Shown here: one piece after another, positions 12,019 to 23,173 of the stretch
Layout of the letters: every line of letters begins with the position of its first letter
Numbering within the stretch: position 1 is the stretch's first letter
NCBI GenBank assembly: GCA_009801085.1
Contig: VNWV01000004.1
Span: 3,038,001 to 3,102,000, forward strand
DNA from: Lasiodiplodia sp. COLG20
Lineage: Eukaryota > Ascomycota > Dothideomycetes > Botryosphaeriales > Botryosphaeriaceae
Direction: 5' to 3'
Length of the DNA: 64,000 bases
The notes under the pieces: model-generated
What the model saw: only the letters and a program-made list of their open reading frames with translations
Database searches by the model: none
Told to the model about the DNA's origin: nothing
Translations under genes and position numbers: made by a program

Positions 12019-14023
12019 TTACACATCCACAACGCCACCCATGCCTGCCCTCATGTCCACGATATCGACTCTCCACCCGCGGAAGTTCTCCAGCCCCCTC
12101 TTGACCTCCTTGACGCGCTCGATGCGGTTCCGCGCTTCTTCCTCCTGCGCGAGGCGGAACGCGTCCTCGTCGAAGGCGAAGTCGTCGTCGCCGTCGTCGC
12201 TGAGCAGGCCGACGCTCTGCTTGCGCGGGGCGCCGCCGGCGCGAGCTGTGTGGGAGGAGCTGCGGCGTGGGGCGGAGCCGGTGAAGGCGCTGATGCCGCT
12301 GTTGATGACGTCCTGGAACGACGAACCGCCGCCGTGGTGGCCGGCGGCGCGGTGCGACTGGCTGGGGCCGCGCGAGAGGCTGGTGGCGCTGGACAGGTCG
12401 ACGTCGTCGAAGCCGCTGCTCGGGTGGCCGTCGTCCATGCCGGGCTGCATGGCGGCGCGGTGGTCGCGCCAGATGCCGCGGCGCAGGTCCGTGTTTTCCT
12501 CCTCGAGCGTGCGGATGCGGGCGCGCAGCTTGGAGCGCTCCTCGTCCTCGAGCTCGTCGAGGCCGTCTTCGGCGCCGTGTGAGGCCTCTTGCTTGAGGCG
12601 GGCAACCTCGGCGCGCAGCTCCTTGGCCTCGCGCTCGACCTTCTCGGCCTCGCGCAGCTTGGCCTGGCTGCGGGCATCCGACTCGCGGTGTAACGTCGCT
12701 AGCGTTTCGGCTTTCTTCTCGAGCGTCTCCGCCCGCTTGCCCGCGTCGGCGGCGGCGCGCTGTGCAGCGGCCAACTCGGCCTCGAGCTGCGCGATGCGCG
12801 TCTCGGCGGAGGAGCGCGAGTCGCCCTCCTTGGCCGCGCTCTCGGCCGCCTTCTCGAGGTTGGCTTTGAGGTCGGAGAGCTCTTGTGCGGAGGCAGAGGC
12901 CGCCTGCTCGGCTTTGGAGAGTTGGTCTTGCAGCGAGGTGATCTTGTCTTCCTGGCTGGCGGCGGCGGTCGAGGCTTGCGTGAGCTGTGCGTGAAGGTTG
13001 GAGACTTCGAGCTCGAGGGACTCGATTGTGCTGGATTTCGAGGCGAGCTGCGAGGCGAGGTCGTCGTTGGAGGGTGAGGCGCTCGAGACGCGGCGGTTCT
13101 GCTTGGTTTGGGTCTGGAGCTGTGCGTTCTGGCGTTGGAGGCTGGTGATCTCCGTCCGCTATACGAATACTGCTGTCAGTGGCGGACCATGAATAATCCT
13201 CGAATGGCGGGGAAACATACCAGCGTATCAACCTCCTTGGACTTCGCCTCGACCTGATCCGCCTTGGCCTTCAGCTCCGCGACCTCATTGTTGGCCTCAC
13301 GTAGCTCCTCGAGCTCCTCCTCTGTCTTCTTCCACCGCGTCTCGGCATCCTGCGATTCTGTCTGCAGCCGCTTGTTCTCCTTCTCCAGCTCCTCGATCCG
13401 CAGCACCTGCTTGCGGTAGATGTCCTGCACGTCATCACCCGGGCTGAGCGGCAGGCCTGGCGACTTCAGCGCCGAGGGCGAGCCCATGGCCGCCGCCGAC
13501 GAGCCCCGCCGGAATGAGTCTGACCGCAGCTTCGACTGCACCGATATCGACGGCTGGCGGCCATGCGCTGGCCGCGTCGCCGCAGCGGGCTTCTCAGCGT
13601 CACCGGATTCTCCGCTGCCATCTTTGTTCTCCTGCTCCTCTTGCTTTCCCTCTTCCTTTGTCTCTCCTTCGGCGGGGGGTGGTGATTCGGTGGGTGCGTC
13701 GGCGGGTTGCTGCTCGTCCTCGGCGGCGGTGTCGGCTTCGGCCTTGGGCTCGTCGGGCGCGTCGTCTCCCTTGCTGTCGGCGGCAGCTGCTGCAGAAGCG
13801 TCGGCGTCGGCGGCTTCCGCCTTTTCTTTTTTCTTCGCGCCGCCCTTCTTGCCTTTCTGTTGCTTCTTCAATTGCTCGAACTAGAGAGCGTCACGCGCGA
13901 CGTGGCCGTTAGCTTTGCCGGAGCTTTTCGAATGCACAGCTTTCCAAGTGTGATTTCGTGGTGGCGTACACGCTTCTTCGCCGCAGCGAGCTTCTCGGCC
14001 TTTTCCTTGTCTTCGTCCGCCAT
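12019..14023 (-). CDS. Golgin-like long coiled-coil protein
   Basis: Predicted exons in transcript order are 14023-13970, 13880-13221 and 13158-12019 (617 aa); both introns are phase 0 with GTACGC/CTAG and GTATGT/ATAG ends. The N-terminus (MADEDKEKAEKLAAAKKRFEQ) resembles golgins, in which a KLAAAKK motif precedes the coiled coil. A Lys/Ala/Glu-rich disordered stretch follows (about residues 25-110), then a nearly continuous heptad-rich coiled coil from about 160 to 480. The C-terminus has an acidic patch and a conserved-looking RGWRVDIVDMRAGMGG block. In fungi such proteins tether vesicles at the Golgi (Rud3, Bug1, Imh1 types). Which golgin it is cannot be settled here; a GRAB or GRIP domain was not identified with certainty. 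Confidence 0.7.
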
Positions 14024-14480
14024 GGTTCGGTTTTCGTCGTTGGTGGGAAAGATCGGTGAGGCAGCGGGGAAGCTTGGGGTAGGGCTGGGTTGGACTTCGG
14101 TGGAGCTCGAGCTTCACGCGAGCGTCGTCAGTCGTCCAGGTCCGTGATCCCGTGATCGGAGGTACTCCTGCCAAATCTGGTAAGTCAAGAATACCTCTAC
14201 TGTTCCCGGGAGTATGGCCCCCGATAGAGTAAGATCTAAGGAATTCATTGGTAAATGTGTCTTGTGGGCTCTTCAAAGGGGTATAGTGTACATGCTGCCT
14301 ACAATCCAAGTCACGTGCGTTGTTGCTGGTACGCATGCATAGATCTCTCGAAAGTCATTCCCAATCACTCTTATTCCATGTCTATCAGAGCTTCGATGGT
14401 TGATATGACCCAATTTCCATTCGAGAGTGAATTGAAAATAATGTGTTGACATCTCATTCTCATCACTCCAATTCCTCCGC

Positions 14481-14867
14481 TCACTCCCGCTCCACGACCA
14501 TCTGTATGTCCTTCCCCCTCATAGCAACATCGCCCTGCCATTCCATCATATCGACGCTCTCCTGCACCTTGCCGTCCGGGAACCCACTCATTCTGCTGAA
14601 CACCCAGACCTTTCCCTTTCCACTCTCCTCGTCTACCTCCGCGATGACGTCTTTGATGTCGAGATGGAAGTTTGGCATCTTTGTCATGGCAGCAGAGAGC
14701 ATAGTGATGAACTCGTCGCGGTTGGCTGTTGAGGGTTTGTTGAGGTGCGTGGCGCAGAATGAGGGCGAAACGTGCTGCTGGATAAAGGGCGAGTCGTAAT
14801 CGCGCTTGTTGCAAAGCGTCGTCATCATCTCGCGTGCGAGATCTTTGAGCGCAGCGGCGGAGGCCAT
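14481..14867 (-). CDS. NTF2-like / SnoaL-like small protein
   Basis: Single-exon frame of 128 aa starting MASAAALKDLAREMM. The length, the N-terminal helix and the alternating beta-rich C-terminal half (FHLDIKDVIAEVDEESGKGKVWVFSRM) fit the cone-shaped NTF2-like fold used by SnoaL-type cyclases and many uncharacterised fungal proteins. No signal peptide is present. The ATG at 14867 is preferred over longer frames because upstream codons are U-rich leader. No cluster of secondary-metabolism genes surrounds it, so a polyketide-cyclase role is not implied. Confidence 0.65.
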   Translation of the reverse strand: MASAAALKDLAREMMTTLCNKRDYDSPFIQQHVSPSFCATHLNKPSTANRDEFITMLSAAMTKMPNFHLDIKDVIAEVDEESGKGKVWVFSRMSGFPDGKVQESVDMMEWQGDVAMRGKDIQMVVERE

Positions 14868-15427
14868 GATGACTTTGCGTTTCTTTTTTTTTTCTAGTCT
14901 TACAGAATTCTGTCGAGTGATCTTGATGCGTGTCCCAGGCAAATTTGAATGATCAAACGCCTTGGCCGAAGAGGTCGAAGAAGGAACAATGTACACTGAT
15001 TGAGATGCAACAGAAGGCTTACAGCGCAGAATATGGACTTTCTGTAGAATATAAGCGTTCTGGATTCTCAGCGCACGGCCCCCGCGTGTTACTTCTAGCT
15101 TGCAGGGGCGAAGTGCGAAGCCGGAGATCCCAGAGGGGAGCCGTGTCTGATAACCTGAGTGCAGCTTTTTATGTCCACGTTCGACGGGACAACTGGTAGA
15201 TTACCAAAGATAGTTCGCCTGTGCTATATCTGCGTAATATCTCGCAAGTTGATTCCGATGGAGGCTTTTAACTAGTCTACCATGCTCTTAAAAACTTTCG
15301 TCGAACCTTCGCTACACTTTTATGGTAGTCTATGAAGCCCGAGAAATAGCATAAGACAGTGGTCGCGTTCGATTCATCAGTTCTGGTGGGCAAGTGTATC
15401 GGGCTGGTGTGGAACGCGAGCGTTCTC

Positions 15428-17592
15428 TTAAAGGCAATCGTCGATCATTTCGGAAGCATAAGCCCAGTGGTTGAGTTCCTGCGCTTGTTGATCGGTAAGG
15501 GTAGCGAGAGCTTCAATTGTGTCGAGAAAGAAATTGGTTGGAAAATCATCAAGCGACACATGGAGATTTCTGAGCTCTTTCAGGACCAATGGAATCTTGT
15601 CGTAAGCTCTTAACTCTTTGCTTGTAGACAACTGAGATGCAAGAAATTTCCTAGCTGAAACAACGTATACAGCCTTGAAAAGTAGGTCGCTTGAGTTGTC
15701 AGGGATACGTGCCCTTGTGAGTTCCTTGAACACATGCGATCCGTCTTGATCATAGGTGCCAAAATCTTCTGTTATCGGGAAGAAAGGAGCGCATTGCCAT
15801 CGAGGCCTCGGATTCGTATCGTTGGGAAAGTGAGACAAAAGCATCTCAAGAACATTGATCGCTAAATCCGGGAACATGTGAATCCACTCCTGTTTCAACA
15901 AGTTCTCAATGGGATATGTTTCAATCTTGCGGTTCGGATTAGCCCCCCATTTTAAAAGAACGGCCAAGCTAGGTAGCGCATTTTCGATTCTCGTTCGCTT
16001 TGTAGATCGCGTGAGGGAAAGGATCCAAAGCACCAGTGGGGTACGGTTGAAAATCTTCTGTCGGCCCTCTGGGGCTACACCATTTTCAAGAAATGCGGAC
16101 ATAGCTTCCGCATTTCTGTCGCCGTGACAACATTTGCCAGTGGAGCCGCCGGCGAGCGTTCGAAGAAGTTCTTCACCAGCAACACTCTTGGGAAACTCAG
16201 TACCCAAATTTCGAGCAAGAAACTTGGGCATGTCCACCTCCCAACAGTGGTATAAAAGAGTATGGGCCAGATTAGCACCTGCGTGCACCTGGGGTGGTGC
16301 AAATGACTGATGGAGCTCCGCTCCATGGCCAATCAAATGCACGACAGACTTCTTCTCATCTTCGTTGATGAGAGATACCCAATTTCGGTGTTCAGTCCAT
16401 GGTTCAAAGAAGCTCCTGGAGTGTGCAACGGTAGTGCGGTCGGCCGTTAACAATATCCGCACCACGCAGGTCGCGTTAGCATGATTGGGACCTCCGTACT
16501 CCCGTTTTCTTCTGGACAGAGCAAGATCCAACGCGGAAAGCCTGTCGTTCCAGGGGAATGGAAGGGTAGCTCGCAGTACCCACTCCACAATTTGAGGATC
16601 CTGCGCACAGTGGGCGGCAATGGATAGAGCTCGTTGCCCGTTTGCGCTTGCGGATTCCGTAGACGCGCCCCTCATCAATAGTAGTCTGACTATTGATGTA
16701 GCATTGCGGGTGATGGCTTCCATCAAAGGGGTATGGCAAGACGAAGTGTACGATGGCGAATTGATATCAGCGCCTGCATCGAGTAAAGCCTCCACGACCT
16801 CCACAGAAGAGGTCGCTATCGCCCAGTTTAGGAGTGATCCACCGGAGTATCGCGATAGCTCGGGGTGTGCGGCTAATGCTGGTACGGTTGCGTTTGCAAG
16901 GGTAATGTCAAGCACCATACGAAGTTCATCCACATTTCTCTGCGCAATGCAGCCCATCACGTGCCACAAAGATTCGAGCGGATCAGAGTAGAACCCTGCT
17001 GGAGCACTAGCTCCTGGCGGAGGTTGAATTCCTGGTATCATTGCCCATGGCCCGGGAAAGGCTGTGGTATTGGGTATCCTGGATCTGTACAGGCTTGTCA
17101 GTGAGTTTTTTTTATTTTTATTTTTTATGGAGTATAAGAGAATCTACACTCACCCAGAAGACTGCTCGTTATTTACAACCTCTAAACTCTTGCCACCGAA
17201 AGATGAGGTGAATGTGGAAGGCCCCCTGCTTTTGACTGTGTTGGAAGTAAAGGCTGAAGAGTTTCTTTTGACGCTCGTTTGCGATGTGCTTCTTTTTTTC
17301 ATCCCCCATTCGTCGATTTTACTCCGGTAGGATCTCACACTAGCGATATATGCAACAAATATGATTTCAGTGGAGGACCGAGACGAGTAGAGGGATATAT
17401 ACCGTGGGAGGTTTGTGCTGGTGGGGAGGCTCAAATCAACGGCATATGGTCCACTTACGATGCATTGAAGTTTTTGGTAGCCATAAGGTGATCGCGGATG
17501 TCTTTCAGCTTCATTCCTTGGTCCAACATCCTCTGCAAGTCCGACCGCACGTGGTCCCACTGAAGTTTCTTTGCGCCTTTCGTCTTTACCAT
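15428..17592 (-). CDS. Clr5-domain ankyrin-repeat protein
   Basis: Predicted exons in transcript order are 17592-17459, 17339-17154 and 17084-15428 (658 aa). Splice ends are GTAAGT/GCTAG and GTGAGT/TACAG, and the phases match exactly. The first two exons build a Clr5-type N-terminal domain (about residues 10-65): WDHVRSDLQRMLDQGMKLKD, then HLMATKNFNAS joined across the intron to VRSYRSKIDEWGMKK. A Ser/Thr-rich linker follows. Ankyrin-like repeats are clearest at residues 185-290 (SLLNWAIATSSVEVVEALLD, then TPLMEAITRNATSIVRLLLMRGA), with another near 480-530. Many Pezizomycotina carry expanded families of Clr5-ankyrin proteins of unknown role. Starting at the Met at 17041, as a single-exon reading would, loses the Clr5 domain. 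Confidence 0.8.
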
Positions 17593-18564
17593 TTTTTTTT
17601 TCGGTGGCAGCCAGGATGAGAAAAAGAACGAGAATAGGCTGATTACTGTAGATGGCGCGGAGAATGTGCTTTATGATGTTGAGGCTGACCTGCTTTTGAC
17701 GGATCTACTGGAGAAGGCGGCAAGTGGGCCAGTGCCATGCTGCAGTTCGCGCGCACGGGGGATTTGGCGCCCATAAGCAAACCGCACCAATCAGAAAGCC
17801 TGCCGACATGCCGCGAAGGTGGCAGAACTTATCTGCCTTGGAAGGAATGAGTGCAAAAGTAGATTTGCACATTTTTCAGGAGAGTACTGGTGGCGGTGAG
17901 GCTTGCTTATTGCAGACGGGGAACATGGGCGCGGCCTCCCGGCCGAGAGTGCAAAAAGGACAGACCCTTGCTTTTGCACAAAACCTCCAGGATCAGCGCG
18001 GTGCTCGCGATCAAAAGCTTGGCTTCCAATGCGGCGTGACCTTTTGCATCTAAGCGTGCAAAACGTTCCTCCGACCGTTCTCAACATTCTCGTATTGGCC
18101 TGGGTTTTTGCACATGGTCTTGCAAAGAAACGGCCCTTCGTAGGTAATGCAATATCTTAGTGGTACACGGGGGTTTGCACCTTTCTCTAATTAAGAAGTC
18201 ATGACGCCAGCAACACAGTTGCCTGTACATTTTGCACGTCAATCTGTAAATGAAGCTTGCATGAAGCAGACAAAAGGAACGACAATGTTTTGAGGTGCAA
18301 AAAGATGTATTTGTCCTCACTCACCATAAATGCGCCCGTTGGCCTTGTAGAAAGCATGGTAATTTGCCTATCTCCATCAGCGATATCAATTTCGAACAAT
18401 CCAAGCACATACGACGCGCATGAAGCATCACTTTTGACTAACACGTGTCCATCACATCATATAAGGCATATCACGACCAGGTACGAAGCCGGTGTAAGTT
18501 GGGGTTCCAGAACGCTCTTACTGACTACCATAGCTCTGCAGCAGCTCAACTCCATCTCTTCCAC
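17593..18564. other. Intergenic region with clustered TTTTGCAC / GTGCAAAA motifs
   Basis: No convincing gene. Between 17851 and 18305 the octamer TTTTGCAC or its complement, allowing one mismatch or truncation, recurs about eleven times on both strands. Starts are near 17851, 17864, 17950, 17972, 18042, 18056, 18106, 18118, 18174, 18230 and 18296. The rest of the sequence between copies is not repeated. Confidence 0.5.
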
Positions 18565-18841
18565 GATGTCGAACAGTTCCAACCGATCCCAACTTACAGC
18601 GGCCAGTCTCGCCACGCATACAGCTGCTTCCAACGCCACCGCCCCCACTAACAATAGCGGCAACCATATTCTCAAGGCGGCTATCGAGCTCGGCTTCGAG
18701 ATGCCGAGCGGGTGGCAAGGCAGTCGGACCTATGGCCAGCTTCCCATGGAGCGATATCTCCATGGCCGGGACGATCCCTACGTTCTTAGTGTCTCGACCG
18801 AGGTTGAACAAGGGGAAGGAAACCAGAAACCAAACCTCTGA
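18565..18841 (+). CDS. Small hypothetical protein (weak)
   Basis: Open frame of 91 aa beginning MSNSSNRSQLTAASLATHTA. The first half is Ser/Thr/Ala/Asn-rich and the second half has a mixed, protein-like composition (ILKAAIELGFEMPSGWQ). No domain or signal peptide is recognised and no intron was needed. It could be a real small gene or a chance frame; the AT-rich, motif-repeated upstream region offers no clear promoter. Confidence 0.25.
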
Positions 18842-19137
18842 GATGCTGAGCTGCGGGCTGAATATCCGAGTGTTGTGAAGGTGTGGAGGTTTCGTTTCGT
18901 ATGACCATGATAGCTTGTCAGAGCAAATATCTTTAGACAATCATCCAACTTCAGCTCGTATTGAATCCTGTGATGTCGTACTGCCTTCCTGTCGTTGGTC
19001 TTGGAATAGGATTGAGATAACGTCTAAGATATGTAGTTTTCAAGAGCCGTGCTGCTTCCTCGATTGGCGCGAACGCATCGCCGGGCGTTTGTCGTGCCTT
19101 GGGTCTCGAGCGTCGTCTTCCAAACACTTTCTATCCT

Positions 19138-21406
19138 CTATCTCCTAGATCCAAACATCTCTTTTCCAAAAACACCCCTGCCCTCCTTCTCGGTGATTTC
19201 TTCTACCGCCTTAACAAGGTCGTACTGGATGTCCTCGGTGACAGAACTGTCCTTCTCATACTTCGGATGCTTATCTACGAAGTGACGGATCCACTTTGCT
19301 GCAGTCCAGAGCGTGCCATCGGCACGACGCCTAATCAAGTCAAGGTAACGAGCGAGCTCGCACCGAGTCTCAACGTCAACGTTCATGCTGTCCAGATACG
19401 ACTCGACGATCGGGATCAGGCCAGGGAAGCCGTTGGTCGTAGGCTGACCATTGATGATCTCGGCGACAGTCATGAGGCTGTATTCGTTATCGACCGGCCC
19501 AAGCGGAGGAGTAGATGCGCCACTATCCACAGCAGGCGAGGCGGTGCCACTACCACGCTTGCTGCCGTTGACCGTAGTCGGACGGGGAGAGAAGGGATCA
19601 TTGCGGAAATAGAACTTGCGGGAATTGACGGCGTCGCGCGCATGAGCGGTCTCCATATTCTCGGTAACCTTCGCAATCGGGATGTAGAAGTTCAGGTCGT
19701 ATGACAAAATGGCACGGGTGATCAACACAATGAAGATGCTGAATGCAGCGTTCTCAAAGTCTGTCAACTGAATCTCCATTGGCCGGAATTCAACACGCCA
19801 GCCGATGTCGCTGCCGGGTGGCGGGGGTTTGAAACGCATGTGCTGCCAGTTGGTCGATTGCAGGTTCTCAAAGTGGTCCACCTTATTCAGGTCAAGCTCC
19901 TGCAGATCTTCGTTGAAAACGACGATCGGGTCGCGGATAAAAAGATGCGCGAAATGAGTTGCAAGCAAATCATCCATGCCACCTTCAACCAGGCGTTGCT
20001 TGAGTGCCGGATCAATGATGAGCTCTGGATCCAAGTACTCCTTACGAAGCCGCGAGTCCTGGGCGATGTAAGTTGAGTTAGACGCATATCTCGATTTCGG
20101 GATCCGCCAGCGGTCGTTCTTCAGCGGCTTCTCTCCGAGTTCCTCTGCTGTACGGCAGTCCACAGATTTGCCAATCTGGTTCCATCGCACGTCGGTGTCG
20201 GCCAAGAAGCCCTTGTAGATTGGCGTAGCAGCAGTCAAAGCAAGCAGGATTGGACCAAGAGGGCTCAGCTGATCGTACATCTTCCGGCCTTCTTCGATAT
20301 TCTTGGCCTGGAAAGTAATCTGCAAACAGCAACTTCCCATACCAAAAGCCATCGCATCCATGTAGATGTGGTTTTCCTTAGCGGCGCCGTTGCGGACGTC
20401 ATCATCTTCAGGCCAGTTGTGCAGGTCGTAGTTAACGGTAGGATCGTGGAACGGCCAAGGTGTGCGCTCGTCTCTAAATACTGGCACGTTGATCTCGACT
20501 TTCCGCCCTCTCCTAGCCCTTATGTTTGCGGCAAGGGTAGGGAATCTAATGTGTGGATTTGCGATCTCATCCGGGACATATTGGGAGCGAAGCTTAGGAC
20601 CGGAGGGAGGGTAGTAGGGAGTAATGTACTCTCCCAGGCCGAGACGCGGGAAGGTAGTCATGGTGATGGGAGCCTCGGCAGGGTCCATGTGCTCCTTTGC
20701 TATGACGCGTCTGGAAAGTGCTCAGCAAAGTGTCTCGCAGCAGCTTCAGGCTGACACTAACCTGCGTTTCATGTTTGGTTCAACATCGAGAAGATCCTTA
20801 AAGCCGATGCCCCATGGTTTACCGGGCGTCGTTTCAAGCATAAATCGACCGAACTCCGGGTGGAATACCGGGGCCGTGTCTCCCTTCCTGTGGCGCGGAT
20901 GTCAGTGCCTGTCAACCCCGCGTTACAACTCCCTCACTGACTTGGTCTCGACCTCCTGCATATCCGGCACACCGCCGCCCTCTTCCAGCAGCTTCTCGTC
21001 GGAAGCCAGGGCAGCCAGGATGTCTGCCTGGCGCAGGGACAGCTTCGCCTTGCGGTTCTCGTCATCGTAGGCGACTACCAGGTATTCGACCTGTTCCCCA
21101 CTCAGTATTTGTGCCTTGCGGGCCCGGGCAGGCGGCAAACCTCGTCACCCCAGAGCATGGCATCACGCTCCTTGCCCTCGGCGCGGCGCCATGTGGCTAG
21201 CAGTTGCTGCGTCGGTATGCGTGAGTACGTGTGATGGGCTAGTTGGAGAGTGGGGTTTACCTCGATGCCCCATTCGCGCACCTTGCCGGCGACCTTCTTT
21301 GCGTCCGGCCAGTCAAGGGGGGTACCGAGAGCTCTGGCGGCATGCGGATCAGTATGGCTTGCAGACGGAAAGGCTGAGTGGGCGGCTGGTCTCACAAAAG
21401 ACCCAT
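19138..21406 (-). CDS. gcs1: Glutamate-cysteine ligase catalytic subunit
   Basis: Catalyses ATP-dependent formation of gamma-glutamylcysteine, the first and limiting step of glutathione synthesis. Six exons are predicted, in transcript order: 21406-21396, 21333-21261, 21206-21141, 21090-20927, 20887-20762 and 20710-19138 (670 aa). Every junction keeps frame and rebuilds the conserved eukaryotic GCL text: MGLLALGTPLDW across an 11-nt first exon, then WGDEVEYLVVAYDDENRKAKL, FHPEFGRFMLETTPGKPWGIG, and DAMAFGMGSCCLQITFQA. The region around WRVEFRPMEIQLTDFENAAF is also typical. Ser/Thr/Pro-rich residues near 520-560 are a fungal insertion. Its regulatory partner appears to be encoded on the same strand at 45154-46169. 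Confidence 0.95.
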
Positions 21407-23173
21407 TTCGCAAGACCCCGCGCAGCCGACGTCAACGTTCGGTTTCCGGAAATTGGTCCTTGTGGAGTGCGCAATCGACGAGGCGCGGGAGCCAGTGCGG
21501 TGCGATCACGCGGCCTCTGCTCTCGCGCGGACGGGAAACGGTGGCAGGCTTCACGCTGATGACATGGGATGTTGTGGAGATTTCTAAGAATTGCGTGCGG
21601 GCAGGGTCGGCGCGCCGAACCGCAAGCCTGAGGCTCCGCGCCGACGGCATCGCGGGGCACCATCATGATGCGGCGCCATTGCTGATAAATCAGCGCCGAC
21701 ACGACGCGCACGCGGCGACGCTGTCATCACGTCCGCACGTGCGCGTTCCGTCCGGGGGAGCGCTGGACGGGATGGAAATTGCGGCGGAAATCTTCATCAC
21801 GACTGCGCGGCACACGAGGCGCAATTACCACAACGCCCGGCAGATCATGACACATGCGAGGGCAACCCGCGCGGCCGGCGTGCTTCAGATGGCTCCGGGG
21901 CACGCAGCGCTTGTTGCGCGTTCCTGCGGTTTGATGAGCAGGGCCCGGAGCCAGTCGGCGAGGGTTCTGCTAGCGCGACGCCGGGCAATACTGCCAGGGC
22001 TGACGCAGATAAGGCGTTTCAGCAGTGGGAAACGAGCGGTCAAGGCGTGAAACTCGCCGTTGCGGCCACGAGACGGAAATAGATGGATTGCTGCACAAGG
22101 CGCTTTCGTGCCGCACAAAGCGCACGCTCTTTGCGGTGGCGACCCCGGCGTGCCAGCGATCAGGCTGCGCCTGGACCCCGCGATTGGCTGGCAGCGCACC
22201 TTGACAGCGCACCCACGAGACCGCAGGCTGCATACGCGCCCGGCTCCAGTGGCTCGCGCCATTAGACGCCGGCCGCCGACCGCTCACCGACCGCACCCAG
22301 TGGCCCGCCTAGTGCCCCAGAATCCAGCACCTGCTTTGCTGTTGCCGGAAGGGCGCGGCGGCACCGGGGAGCTTGGCGCGTCGCGGGCTGGGAGAGAGAG
22401 GTACGGGCCAGGCGCATGGGCGTGTGCAGGGAGAGGCACAGGCCAGACGCTGCCGCCCCTGAATTGCTGGCTGGAATCGCCGTCCCCTTTAGGAATAGCG
22501 CCGGCGCTCTGTAGCTTTCTTTCATCAGCCAACAAGAACCCACGCTCGCTCGCACTCTGCTTTTCCTCCGCCCGTCTTCTCCCCTCCGTTCGCCGCCTTC
22601 TGGCCTTCTCGTCACCTCCCTCTTCTCGTTGTTCCTTCCCGTTCGCCAGCCCGCGTGATAGCGCCGCTGCGGTTGTCGTTGCCTTACATACTTAGCTGGC
22701 CCGACCGCCGCCTAATCTCGATCCAGCGCGCCCGCGTCGTCGCTCCCTTGTGCTTTGCAGAGCAACCAGCACCACAAGCTCCCAACTCCCGTTGCCGGCT
22801 TTGCGCCTTTAGATTCCGCGTCTCTTTCCGCCGCTTCCTGTATTCACTTGCGTCCGCGTCGCGCCAACACCCGTCCCCAAGGACCCTGTTGCGTCACACC
22901 CCGCCGACCGCGACCTCGTCTTCTCTGCTTTTGGACTTCCTACTTTGCGATCCACCGTGATCTCTAATCCTTAATTCGGTCCGCTTTTCATCCTTGGCTA
23001 CTCTCGGAGCCTTTATTTGTACCATCTTCGGCCAATAGCTCCCTCACGCGTCCTCCATCGCGCAAACGTCGACAGAGTCTCTGGCAGCCGTTCGATCTCG
23101 CTCGGAAGCCTTTCACCTTTGACTCATCTTCTCCCGTACAAAGCCACTACTTCCTCCTAGGCTGTTCATCACC
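21407..23173. other. Divergent intergenic region and long 5' leader
   Basis: GC-rich DNA between the divergent genes starting at 21406 (-) and 23174 (+). No gene is supported. From about 22540 to 23170 the plus strand is strongly C/T-biased, typical of the leader of a highly expressed fungal gene. Confidence 0.45.

Noticed and set aside
12041..12994. 317-aa plus-strand frame rich in Ser and Ala
   Set aside because: Shadow of the minus-strand golgin-like gene, whose three exons splice cleanly.
18257..18564. Upstream extension of the 18565 frame to 194 aa
   Set aside because: The added part covers the AT-rich motif cluster and has no protein-like character.
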